Of a stretch of DNA of 64,000 bases, positions 1-10,762 are shown piece after piece. The notes under the pieces are model-generated. The model saw nothing but the letters and a program-made list of their open reading frames with translations. It did no database searches and was not told where the DNA came from. The translations under genes and the position numbers were made by a program. Where the stretch lies: contig CM039509.1 in NCBI GenBank assembly GCA_022432975.1, forward strand, positions 26,996,510-27,060,509. Direction: 5' to 3'. This stretch comes from Begonia masoniana. Lineage: Eukaryota; Streptophyta; Magnoliopsida; Cucurbitales; Begoniaceae. Each line of letters opens with the position of its first letter. Position 1 is the first letter of the stretch.

Positions 1-1
1 C

Positions 2-2008
2 TATGAATTTAGGGTTATGTCCTTCGGTTTAACGAATGCTCTGGCAGCTTTTATGGATCTCATGAACCGAGTGTTTCGGGAGTTCCTGGATAAGTTTGTG
101 ATAGTGTTCATAGACGACATTCTGATATATTCCCGAAATGACGAAGAACATGCGAAGCACTTGAGCACCGTTTTGGAGACGATGAAGCGGCACCAATTGT
201 ATGCTATGTTTTTCAAGTGCGGATTTTGGCTGAATCAGGTGAACTTCTTAGGCCACGTAATTTCAAAAGAAGGAGTTTCAGTAGATCCGGCTAAGGTTCA
301 AGCCGTGAAGGAGTGGCCTCAGCCGGGGAATGCAAGTGAACTGCGAAGTTTTATAGGCCTGGCTGGGTATTATCGGAAGTTTATTAAAGGGTTTTCAATC
401 ATAGCCAAACCCCTAATGAATTTAACGAAGAAGGAAGTGAAATATGTGTGGTCTAAGGCATGTGAAGAAAGTTTTCAGATCTTGAAGCAAAAGTTGACCA
501 CAGCGCCATTGTTGATTCTGCCCGTGGAGAATGGAACGTTCAGTATCTATTGTGACACGTCCAAAATAGGGTTAAGATGCGTGTTGATGCAGGATGGAAA
601 GGTAATTGCCTACGCCTCTAGGAAATTGAAGACGCATGAGCAGAACTATCCGACGCATGACTTAAAATTGGCGGCGGTGGTATTTGCGTTGAAAATATGG
701 AGGCACTACCTTTACGGTCAAAAGTGTGAGATGTTTTCTGATCATAAGAGTTTGAGGTATCTTTTTACACAGAAAGATTTAAACATGAGGCAAAGGAGAT
801 GGTTGGAATTTGTGAAGGATTACGACTTTGAAATCAAGTATCATCCAGGAAAGGCGAATACGGTGGCAGACGCATTGAGTAGGATGCCTAAGACCAAGGA
901 GTCAGTCGCTTGCTGTATGCCAGCTTCATTGAGAAAGGAGATTCAGAGGTATGAACTTGAAGTAGTTTCTGAGCTTTCGACCCTACTTGCCGATTTGACT
1001 ATACGGCCTACTCTTTTGGAAAAAATTAAGGAGGCTCAACAGATGGACTCGGAAGAAAAGGAAGGTATTGTGACCAAATTGACTGATACGTCTTCCAAAT
1101 TCAGTTATTCGGAGGATGGCATTCTGAAGTTTTGGGACCCCAGATTTACTTCGAGGTTTTGGAAGAGTTTACAAAGCGCTATGGGTACTAAGTTAACTTT
1201 TAGCACGGCCTTCCACCCACAGACTGACGGACAATCTGAAAGGACGATAAAGATACTTGAGGATATGCTGAGAGCGTGCGTGCTAGAATTTCAAGCATCT
1301 TGGAGCCGGTATTTACCGTTGGTTGAATTTGCGTATAATAACAGTTATCATTCTACGATTGGTATGGCTCCGTACGAAGCGCGGTATGGCAGAAAGTGTA
1401 GGTCGCCACTATATTGGGATGAAGTGGGTGAAGCTAAGTTGATTGTACCTGAAATTTTACAACAGCTATCTGAGAAGGTTGCTCTGATCAGACAAAGAAT
1501 GGAAACTGCACAAAGTCGCCAAAAGAGCTATGCAGATCGAAGGAGACGAGATTTGGAGTTTGTAGTTGGTGATGAAGTATTTTTGAAGGTTTCACCGTTC
1601 AAGGGCGTGGTTCGCTTTGGTAAGAGAGGGAAGTTGAATCCACGGTTTGTTGGACCGTTCCCGATTACAGAAAGGATTGGAGCTACAGCTTACAAGCTTC
1701 AGTTGCCATTGTTTATGGAGGGTGTTCATAATGTCTTCCACGTGTCAATGTTGAGGAAATGTGTACGAGATCCGATGCACGTGGTAGAACCGATTAGTCT
1801 TGAGATACAGCCGACCTTAACTTACGAAGAGAGGCCAGTGCAAATTATGGAGTGCGCTGTGAAAGTTTTACGCAATAAGTCAATCCCACTGGTTAAGGTG
1901 TTATGGAGGAACCAAAACGTAGAGGAAGCGACGTGGGAGCGCCAACAGGATATGATGGAGAGATATCCAGAATTGTTCAGGTACGAAATTTTGGTGACAA
2001 AATTCTAA
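2..2008 (+). pseudogene. E1 pol, 3' part (RT-RNase H-truncated integrase-chromodomain)
   Basis: Ty3/gypsy polyprotein entering from the left edge and ending at TAA 2006-2008. Reverse transcriptase is seen from MSFGLTNA with FIDDILIYS, then RNase H ([16 protein letters not shown]) and [15 protein letters not shown]. The frame is open throughout, but compared with E14 about 152 codons are missing between GILKF and DPRFTSRFW (junction near 1133). The loss removes the integrase HHCC zinc domain and the first catalytic Asp. The rest of the integrase core ([11 protein letters not shown]), GPFPI region and chromodomain-like tail ([16 protein letters not shown]) remain. RNase H also has CDTS where relatives have CDAS. 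A functional integrase is not expected. The clade call Tekay/Del rests on the chromodomain tail and the long LTR. Confidence 0.9.
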
Positions 2009-2023
2009 ATAAGGAGGGAAGGA
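1986..2023 (+). other. Pre-PPT hairpin and polypurine tract of E1
   Basis: AATTTTG-GTGA-CAAAATT forms a 7-bp stem with a 4-nt loop at 1987-2004, overlapping the end of pol. A purine run AAGGAGGGAAGGA (2011-2023) directly abuts the LTR and fits the plus-strand primer. The same arrangement is seen in E4 and E14. Confidence 0.75.
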
Positions 2024-4636
2024 CGTAACACCCGAGTTTGTCAAGTTTCTGCTCCAAGGGTATTTTTGTAAATAAGCAATATAGGTCCGTTTCGTAAGCG
2101 GGAGGTTTGGTTATGGTCCTAGGAATTAATGAGGTTTTTTAGAGGAATAAGTAAATTTGGAGAAACCGAAACGATAGACTAATTAACGAAATAAGCAAAG
2201 AATTGAGTGAAGGGCAAAATTGTAATTTATAGGTTAAAAAATTTATTATAAGCTAAATTATCCCTCATTTCTCTCATTTCTTTCCTTCTCCTACGTGAGC
2301 TCCCTCTCCCTCACGATTTTCTCTTCTCCCACTCCATTTCTCTTCAACGTTGATCGTGCTCCTCCGTTCCAGCAATTTCTCCTCCATTTTCTTCCCCAAA
2401 TTGATACTCAAGGTAAGTCCTAGTTTTAGGCAAGTATAATTTTCGTTTTATGGTGATTTCGGTTTAGGGTTTTGTGAGAAATTGGGGTTTTAGTAGAAAT
2501 CGATGGTTTGACAATATTAATGCCCAATAATGTTGTATTTATGACTATTATGGTAGTTTGTGTGAATTAATGGTGTGGGTTGATGTTTAAGGTTAAGTTT
2601 TGGTTGTTGGAAGGTTGTTGGAAGCCATTAATGGAGTTTTTGAATTAGTGAGCACAATGTGCTCGACAAAAGGCCCGAATAAAGTGAGCATGAGTTTTTA
2701 AGAAAAATGTCTTAGCTCGGGATTTCTTTTAGCTTTGAATTGGATGATTTAGACTCGATGCTAATAACGTGTAATGGAAATGCCTTAGGTAACCCAAGCT
2801 CTCAAAGGACGGTGCTCGGCATAGCTAGGACTCCAGGTAAGTGGTGTTAGGTTTCCGGCCCTTACGGCCCTACGTCATATCGATGTTAGGAACTAAATGT
2901 CTTAATGATGTTTTCATGATTTAAGGGTTTTAAGGAGTCGGGTAGACTAGGTAGTTTCCTAATAGTGGTTGGTTAGGCTCGTTTATGTACGTTATGAATG
3001 TTTGGATAATTGGTTGTAGCACTATTTTCATGAATCGTGTTTTCTTCTTTAAGATTAATGAAATGTTTACGTATGCACGTTTTCAAGTAAATGACGTAAA
3101 GTAATTAAAGTTGAAGGATAAGTAGGACACAGTGTACGTTAATGGCAACTCAGGGCACGATATTATGTTAATGGCAACTCAGGGCACGATATTATGTTAA
3201 TGACAACTCATGGCAAGTGTTTGGTCTACAGGGTAGACGAAGTGGTGCCGGTGCCTACTCATGCCTAATGATATATATGTATAAGCTACGTAAAATGAAT
3301 AAATGAAAAATGTACATGTTTTGAAAAACCATGCATTATGTATACTCATGTTTTAGTTCCCCTCTTTACTAAGCATTAGGCTTAATGTGTTTATCGTATG
3401 ATGTAGGTGACGATAACGAAGGTGAGGAACTTCCTCCTGATGATCAGGCATAGTTAGTCGATGGACGGAGCTCGTGGCGACGGGATGTGTTTTGGCTAGG
3501 CGTGATGACCCGTGGGTATGCTCCGAGTCATTTTGTGGTAATTAGATGTAAGTTTGATGAACATTGGGTGTTTGATAGATTTTAGCGTGTAAGTAGAAGT
3601 TTAATATGTTGGAAATTTCGTATTGAATATTGGTTTGAAGTTATGTATTTCGGATAGATTATAAACCAATGTTTTGATGATTTTGATAGCTTCTGCTATG
3701 TAAGGACGGATGTTGATGTAATAGATAGGATAGTGATGTTTGATGTGCATTTGGATGAATGTCGATGTTTGTTAATATTTTGATGAAATAGAATTGAGTT
3801 TTGGATGAGTTTTGGTGATTTGGAAGTAGGTTTGCGATTTTAAATCGAAATGGGTATTTTGTGTTGGGATTTGATGAGCTTGAATGTTCGGTTTATGGAT
3901 GGTGATGGAATTGGTATTGAATAGGTAGAGTTGGTTAAGTTTGGAAGTGATTGGAGGTGTTGATGAGGTACATAATGAAAAAAAAAAAAAAAAAGAGAAG
4001 AAAGGAAAAGTAAAAAAAAACTGTTTCACTATAGCTCATGTAGAATAGTGGTCGACCACTATTGCTAGGTGTCGACCGAACTTACAAAGGAATGCAACCC
4101 GAGAACAAAACTTTTTTTGCACTGTAGACCACTTAGATTAGGGGTCGACCGCTATTGCAAGGTGTCGACCGATTTCAGTACAACCAAAAACCAGAACCTT
4201 TTTAGTAGTCGACCACTGTTATGAAGTATCGACCGAAAGCTTTGGGGGTCGACCAGAGTGCTTTTTATAGTGTTAAACTTGAGATTTTGGTTAATTTTAT
4301 CGTGTAACGAGTCTTCCACGCACAGTAGTCTTCCGCCAAATGAGGTTAATTGCCTCTAAACAAGTGAGGGTAATGGATTGAAACCTTAGACGAGTCATTT
4401 TGGGTACGTTTAAGTTAGAGCCAAAATGTTGATAGATATGGATTGTAATGCCCGAGTCCGTTCTCTAACGAGCGAAACAAAAAAAAAAGGGAATGGACAA
4501 AGGATGAATGAAACTATAAACGAATGAAAAATACAATGAAAGAAAAAAAAAATTTACGTGAACTATTTGAGGGTTTAAAGTTAAAATTACGTCATGGTCT
4601 GTCCGTGTCGGCCCTGATCGGGTTGGGGTCGTCACA
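2024..4636 (+). repeat. LTR1: 3' LTR of E1 (about 2.6 kb)
   Basis: Starts CGTAACACCC (first T of the usual TGTAACACCC changed to C) right after the polypurine tract and ends ...GGGTCGTCACA. It has the shared LTR islands: donor 1 (AG|GTAAGT, GT at 2413), acceptor TTAG at 2788, donor 2 (GT at 2837), hairpin GGCC-CTTAC-GGCC (2857-2869), arm CCTACGTCAT (2869-2878), hairpin TAAGC-ATTAG-GCTTA (3370-3384) and arm ATGATGTAGG (3398-3407). A 29-bp tandem repeat (2.8 copies) lies at 3138-3217. GTCGACC palindromic words cluster at 4050-4260. The 5' copy of this LTR lies outside the window, so the right edge is judged only from the TG...CA convention and similarity to the E14 LTR end. Confidence 0.75.
2837..3406 (+). 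other. Intron-like paired module of LTR1
   Basis: Runs from donor AG|GTAAGT to acceptor GATGTAG|GT. Arm CCUACGUCAU (2869-2878) can pair with AUGAUGUAGG (3398-3407) over 10 bp, with one G-U pair. Downstream reading frame: GDDNEGEELPPDDQA then stop. Splicing is inferred, not shown. Confidence 0.45.
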
Positions 4637-4740
4637 GATTTACTAAGCCTTTAGCTCATAGAATATCTCTATGATGTAGGTGATTTTGATACAGGTGAGG
4701 ACGACGTTCCTCCACTCGATGTATAAGTTGGTTGATGGAG
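4637..4740 (+). repeat. LTR sliver between E1 and E2
   Basis: About 104 bp that match the hairpin-2/acceptor island of the E3/E5-type LTRs (TAAGC-CTTTA-GCTCA, GATGTAGGTGA, then a frame reading GDFDTGEDDVPPLDV and stop). It is not continuous with either neighbour, so it is probably what is left of an older LTR hit by both E1 and E2. Confidence 0.6.
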
Positions 4741-6963
4741 TATAACACCCGGTTTTACGGGATTTTGTAATTCCAATAAATAATGGCATTTTTGTAAATA
4801 TGTCAAATTAAGTCTGTTTTGCGAATAGAAAGTTTTATTGGGAAATAAGAAAATTTGGAGAAAACGAATAGTTAGTCAAATAATGAGATAAGTTGGAGAA
4901 ACCAAACTAAGTTCAACCAAACAAGCAATTGGATGGAATTGCAAATTAGGAAGTAAAAAGGGGGTAGTTGGGAGCACCAAGTGACAGTGTGACAAGTGTC
5001 AAAACTTGTGGGAGAAGCTTGGCGAAGGCAACACCTTCCTTTTCCCTCCCTTACGAGAAACCACATTCACTTTCACTCTTTCTCTCCTTTAACTTTCACA
5101 GCCACGAAAATTCTCTCCACCCCTACGCTTCTTCACAATTCAATGGCTCCTCTAACCGATCAATTTCCTTCACGATTCATTCCTAAATCGCGACCCTAGG
5201 TAAGGTTTTAATGTTCTGGATTGTTAGCCTTCGATTTTAGAGTTGTTATTTAAATAGGGTTTCGTTATAAATTGCCGATGGAAGTTAGAAATCGTTAACT
5301 ATTGGAATGTTGAATGATAATAAGGCATTTATGATTTTGGAGGATAGTTAAGTGGAATTAACAGAGTCTGATTGGGTTAGACTCGGTTCTAATGCCGTGT
5401 GTTATAAATTATCTTAGGTGAACAAGCTCACGGATAATGCTTGGTGTGATGAGGACTTGAGGTAAGTTCTCATGACTTACTATGGCCGATTAGCCTACAC
5501 CATATGTCGAACTTTGTCCCTCGAGGATTGTTGGTGAATGTTGGTGCTTTGCCTGTTTAACTGCTTTGGTTGGGTATTTTCGAGTAATTACTTTATAGTC
5601 TGTGCTTGTGATGTCTTGATGGTATTTGTGAGGTTTTGATGGTATTCACGTTATATATGTTATATTGTGCATATTGAACTGTTCATGCAACATGGTTTCA
5701 AAACGTCATGAAAATGAATTTACGTATGGGTTTCATGAAAAGAACATGCATGTAAAGGCAAGTAAAGTATCACAGTAAACAACCATGGCATGGGGTTATC
5801 GGGGATGAGGTTCAGACCTGGCGTTCTATGGTGAGCAGATTTTTCTCCCTTCAAATAGTGTGGGCTGTCTAACCGCTTGACGTGCCCTATCAATCTGTCG
5901 AGCGTTTCCGATAACCATAGACTGACACATACCGATGTATGAAATGACATGGATGGTTTTCTTAGCATTGAGCATACATGATCATGCATTGGCATTTACG
6001 TAGAATTTACTGAGATTTTTATCTCATAGGTGTCTTTATGGTGTAGGTGTTATAGAGCAATGTGAGGAGGATATTCCTCTCTCAGACGAGCCTGCAGCTT
6101 GAAGGAGGATGTTCGGGGAGCGGTTGGCGTAGTCGATGCACACTTGACCCGTGGGAGCATAGGTTAAATGTTTTAGGTGATGATATTTTGATAAAATGTA
6201 TAGAAACTCTTATTAGGATGCTTGGTATCTGGATAGGTTGAAAATTTATGTTTTGATGATATTTGATAGCTTCCGCTAGGTATGGATAGTTCGTGAACAT
6301 AAATGTATATAATGTTCATTTTGATGTCTCTTGAAATGGAGAATGTTATTTTTAATGTTTTTGGAAGTTCTGAGTGAATGAGGTGTAAATACAGGGGAAA
6401 ATGGTATGAGTTTCGGTTGAGTGTTATGGATTGGTGGATGCTGGGTGAATAAGTCATCCGGCTGACGTCACTGGTGGATGTTGAGTGTTACTGTTCACCG
6501 GTGGATGTTGAGTGTTATGGATCGGTAGATGCTGGGTGAATAAGTCATCCGACTGACATCACCGGTGGATGTTGCTTGGTCAAAGTCAATTGGTAGATGT
6601 GTTAGGTTACTGTTGAGCGGTGGATGTGAGCGATAGAAGTGTTGAGCGGTGGATGTGGCTAAGCAGAAGTGAGCGGTGGATGTGATCAGCAGTGGAAGTG
6701 GCTTGGCAGAAATGAGCGGTGGATGTTGCTAGGCACAGGAAAATTTTGGGCTTGGGCTCTTTTTGCCCTATGTTCTGCTTGGCTGATTCTTCTTTTATTG
6801 TTTTAATTGTTTTATTTAAATGTTTTCTTTACTTTAAATACGTTTTATTAAAGGATTTTCAAGTGGTTTTCCACTTTAACAATAAACTTAAAGTTTATAG
6901 GGATAAAAAATAAATAAAAATATAATACGGGGAAGTTAAGGGTACAGTGTTAAGGTCATTACA
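4741..6963 (+). repeat. LTR2: 5' LTR of E2 (about 2.2 kb)
   Basis: Starts TATAACACCCGG and ends ...GGTCATTACA, 4 bp before a primer-binding site. Islands: donor 1 (GT at 5200), acceptor TTAG 5417, donor 2 (GT at 5462), arm CCTACACCATA (5494-5504), hairpin TGAGAT-TTTT-ATCTCA (6011-6026) and arm TATGGTGTAGG (6037-6047). The 3' zone (6420-6730) repeats GGTGGATGT words and holds one TGACGTCA. No matching 3' LTR is in the window. Confidence 0.8.
5462..6046 (+). other. Intron-like paired module of LTR2
   Basis: Donor GAG|GTAAGTTC to acceptor GGTGTAG|GT. The arms CCTACACCATA and TATGGTGTAGG are perfectly complementary over 11 bp, about 540 nt apart. Hairpin 2 has a 6-bp stem. The downstream frame reads GVIEQCEEDIPLSDEPAA then stop. 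Confidence 0.5.
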
Positions 6964-6967
6964 GTTA

Positions 6968-6979
6968 TGGTATCAGAGC
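6968..6979 (+). other. Primer-binding site, tRNA-iMet type (E2)
   Basis: TGGTATCAGAGC, complementary to the 3' end of plant initiator tRNA-Met, lies 4 bp after the LTR2 end. It fixes E2 as plus-oriented and LTR2 as its 5' LTR. Confidence 0.9.
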
Positions 6980-7051
6980 TCCCAGGTTTTAAAAACGGTT
7001 CTGTAGACTGCTCGACTGTGCAAGCCACTACACGGACTTGCTTTTTCAACT

Positions 7052-7114
7052 GTAAGTACGTTATATGCTTTCTTTGTTTTGATTTCTTAGAATTGTTGTC
7101 TTTAATTGTTATAG
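7052..7114 (+). other. Leader mini-intron candidate (E2)
   Basis: CT|GTAAGT after the primer site and TATAG|G just before the gag ATG delimit 63 nt. The same pair recurs in E3 (66 nt), E4 (64 nt) and E14 (66 nt). Splicing is inferred. Confidence 0.4.
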
Positions 7115-7123
7115 GTTAGCAAA

Positions 7124-8072
7124 ATGGTGCAAAAAGGAAATGATAGAGGCTTGAGAGACGACACCATAGACCAACTCAAGGAAATTATTGCCCAATAGTC
7201 TCAAAACCTTGCCCAACAGTCCCAACACTTAGAACGACAGGCTCAACATATGGAAAGACAGTCCCAACAGCTCGATATGCTGATTAACCGAGAGGGCAAT
7301 AGAGCTCAGGAGGTGGCAACTCCTAGTAATCAGGGAATGGAGAGGTTTCAGAAATTACAACCCCCTGTGTTCAACGGACAATCGTCGGATTCCTCTTTAG
7401 CTGAGGAGTGGATTTGAACTATGGAGGATATGCTGGCATACGCAAGCATAGGGGATGGGGAGAAAGTCGCGTTCATTGCCTATCACTTGGCACTAGATGC
7501 CCGTTTCTGGTGGGATACGATTAAGGTGACCACAGATGTGACCGCGATGAGCTGGGAGCGGTTTAAAGCCATATTTTATGATAAATATTTTAGCCATTCG
7601 GTACGGGAGGCAAAAATGATGGAGGTCATGCAATTGAGACAGGCTGGCTCAGTTGCCGAATATGTCAGAAGGTTTGAGGCCCTATCCCAGTTCGCACCAC
7701 GCCAGGTCAGTGTTGATGAGGACAAGGTGCGTCGATTTTTGCAAGGGCTAAGCCAGGGGATCAGAAAAAGTGTCATTATATCAGGGGTGCGGAATGTGCC
7801 CTATACTGAGATTGTAGCGAGAGCGCTAGACATTGAGGCCGCCGAACAGACTTTTGACAAACCGAGGGAGCCAGCTAGAGGGTTCTTTCGGGAGATACAG
7901 CCACGGCCTCAAAACAAGGGTTGGCAACCGAGGGGACAGCTACAACAACAACAGAGGGGTGCAAAGAGGCCCTATGATGGTAAAGGTGACCAAGGCAAGG
8001 GGAAGCAAGTCCAAGAGGCTACTCAAAAGCCTATTTGTCCTAAATGCAAGAAGGAATATTACGGCCCTTCTC
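7124..8072 (+). pseudogene. E2 gag, decayed and truncated
   Basis: Starts at ATG 7124 (MVQKGNDRG). Gag similarity is clear: N-terminal QSQ/ERQAQ heptads of coiled-coil type, then the retrotransposon gag domain (GEKVAFIAYHLALDARFWWD, FYDKYFSHSVREAKM, VAEYVRRFEALSQF). In-frame stops occur at 7196-7198 (TAG where relatives have Gln) and 7415-7417 (TGA where relatives have Arg, WIRTMED). It is cut before its CCHC knuckle by the start of LTR3. The rest of E2 is not in the window. Confidence 0.9.
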
Positions 8073-10596
8073 TGTAACACCCGAATCTTAATGAGATTTT
8101 GTAAATATATATATATAATGGCATTTGGTAATTATGTCAAATTAAGTTGATTTTGTAAAAGGAAAGTGTTATTACGATCCTAATAATTAATATGGATTTT
8201 AAAAATTTTTTGGGAATTTTAAGAGTTTAACGCTAATTTTATGAGAATTACTTTTATCGTAATATAAAGGATACTTTGGTAAAAATAGTAAACGGGGTTC
8301 GTTTTGCGTACGGACAGTTTTAATTGAACCCTAGTAATAAGTTAGAATAATTGGTGAAATAATGAATTTTGGAGAAACCAAACCGTTAGCTAAATAACAA
8401 AACGAAGGACGAAACAAATAGAAAATCAAAGGAAGGGCGGTATGGTAATTTAACAAGCCAAAATTATAATAAAAACACAAAATCTCTTCTTCTCCAGCAC
8501 TTCACGGCTTCTATGTGTTTCTCTCTCTCTCCTTCGGCGATTTCTTTCTCTTCTCACGGTGTTCTCCATACCGGCGACCAACGCTCTCCGATCGACCTCC
8601 AATCCTTCACGTTTCCTTCTCTAATCCCGACCATAGGTACGATTCTAAGGTTTTAGGAAGGTTTATTTCGATTTTTACAAAGTTTAAATGATTAGGGTTT
8701 CGTTTAGTTTTTTGTTAAAAACGTGATTTAAGGTTAGAAATCGGTAGGGTTATCGTAGTTATGAATATAATGGACATATTGGTCGTATTGGACGAAGGTT
8801 GGTCTATCCATTGTGGAATATTAAGATTGTTGAAATTTCGAGGTTTGGAAAACTCCTTTAATGAAAGTTTTGAGGTGTCGAGCGTGAATCACTCAATAAA
8901 AATGCCTCAATGAGTTAAATAAGAGTTTTAGGAAATTTCATTAGTTAAGAGTTTCGTAAGTTTAGACGTTTATTGGTTTAGACTCGTTTTAATGACAAAT
9001 ATTGTGAATTTGCCTTAGGTAAACGACGCTCGTGGACGGAGCTAGATGTTCAACGCGCACGAGGTAAGTTCTCGTGACTTACTCTGGCCGATTGGCCTAC
9101 AACGTATATCAAAGTTGCGTCGAGGGTTATTGTAGAATTGTTTGTTTAAACGATTTGGTTGGTTAGTTAGGATTAGTTCTTTTATAGGATATGCTTTTAA
9201 TTGCTTTTATTGTCTCGATGGTACGTATGATGTATGTTTACTTTAAGCACGTAATTGTCCATGCATCACGATTTTCAATTATGCATAGAAAATGAATTTC
9301 TGCACTATGTTTTAAAGAAAATGGCGATGTGGCCCGAAAGGGGGCTATTGACCTATTGTGAAGACTGAGATGGGCCGGTCACAATACCGCATCTAATAAG
9401 AACCCATGTATGTTTATGGTCATGCGAGGTGGGGCTCAGGCATGGTTGTACGTATGTAAGCATGTACCTTCCTCCGCTAGGTGGAAAGGGTTGTCGAACT
9501 ACCGAATGTGCCCTCTCCATTTAGCGGGTTGAGATCTCGGTGACAACCTATGTAATGATAAGAAAATGTTGCATGATTTACGAACTCATACGCACAGCAT
9601 GCATTTGCATTTATGAAACTTGCTGAGCCTTTAGCTCATAGATTATCTGTATGGTGTATGTGATCTTGATATACGTGAGGACGAGATCCCTCCACCCGAG
9701 GAATGATGCAGTTGAAGGAGGATGGCCCGTAGAAGTGTGCTGGGCGGCCTAGGTGCCTTTTGACCCGTGGGGGAAGTAAATGTATGTTTTGGGAACACGA
9801 TAATTTTATAATTGTGTAGTTGAACATATTAGGATGTTTGGGAATCTGGATAGTGGATAGGTTTATGTTTTGATGTTTTTAAACGTCTTGGAAACTTATT
9901 TTACAACCGCTTGGTGATTTTGAACAGGAGGAAATGTTAAGTTTTTAAATGAATCCACGCGGTTCGTTTTTTATGAAATTGGGTTATGTTTTAAATGTGT
10001 TTTGAGTCGTTTATTTTTGGTGAGGTTTGAGCGATTGTATGTTACATGTTTATAGAGTGGTTTTTGTTGAAGTTTTAGTGTGTATATGTGGTGAGGAATA
10101 TGTGCAGGGAAGAAGGATGAAGAAAGAAAAAAAAAGATGGGGAGCAAGTCCTCTGGAAATCGGATTCCAGAGGACATGCCGATCGATCGCCATGGATCAG
10201 CATGATCGATCGCCGCTCTTTGGATTTTCCAGAGAGTGGGGCAATCAATCGCCCCTAACTTTTATATGGGTGATCGATCGCCAAAATGAGGGGCGATCGA
10301 TCGCCCCTCAGTTTTTTTCAATGGGCGATCGATCTCCTAGCATTGGGGCGATCGATCGCCCCTACTTTTATGGGACGATTGTCCCTTTTGCCCTCGCCGA
10401 TGATTCTAATTGTTTAAACATTTGTTTTAAGTTTTATTCCAATTGTTTTAAGTTTATTTAAGTGGTTTTACAAATAGTTTTTGAACGATTTTAACGATAG
10501 AGTCTACGATTTAAATTCTGCTCAAAAGTTACGAAGTTTATAAGGATAAAAAAAAATTGTATGGGAAATTAAGGGTATAGTGTTAGGGTCGCTACA
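8073..10596 (+). repeat. LTR3: 5' LTR of E3 (2524 bp)
   Basis: TGTAACACCCGAATC... to ...GGTCGCTACA, followed at 10601 by a tRNA-Met primer site. Islands: donor 1 (GT at 8637), acceptor TTAG 9018, donor 2 (GT at 9064), hairpin GGCC-GATT-GGCC (9086-9097), arm CCTACAACGTAT, hairpin TGAGC-CTTTA-GCTCA (9624-9638). The acceptor is decayed here (GTGTATG in place of GTGTAGG). The 3' zone (10140-10370) holds a CCTCTGGAA/TTCCAGAGG inverted repeat and many CGATCGATCGCC words. Confidence 0.85.
9064..9660 (+). other. Intron-like module of LTR3, acceptor decayed
   Basis: Donor GAG|GTAAGTTC and both hairpins are kept, but the acceptor arm has lost its AG (ATGGTGTATG). Downstream frame: DLDIREDEIPPPEE then stop. 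Confidence 0.4.
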
Positions 10597-10600
10597 ATTT

Positions 10601-10612
10601 TGGTATCAGAGC
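10601..10612 (+). other. Primer-binding site, tRNA-iMet type (E3)
   Basis: TGGTATCAGAGC four bases after the end of LTR3. Confidence 0.9.
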
Positions 10613-10683
10613 CCCCGGGTTTTAAAAACGGTTCTGTAGACTGCTCGACTGCACAGCCACTACGCGGACATCCTTCCTTAACT

Positions 10684-10749
10684 GTAAGTTTGTTTAAAAG
10701 TTTTATTTGATTTCGATTTCTTAGAGTTATGTGCTTTTAACCTTTATAG
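10684..10749 (+). other. Leader mini-intron candidate (E3)
   Basis: CT|GTAAGT to TATAG|G, 66 nt, ending 13 nt before the gag ATG. Same place as in E2, E4 and E14. Confidence 0.4.
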
Positions 10750-10762
10750 GAGTTATAGAAAC

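Noticed and set aside
2837..3406. Group II intron for the LTR module
   Set aside because: The boundaries are spliceosomal (GTAAGT...TAG); I see no GUGYG start or domain V.
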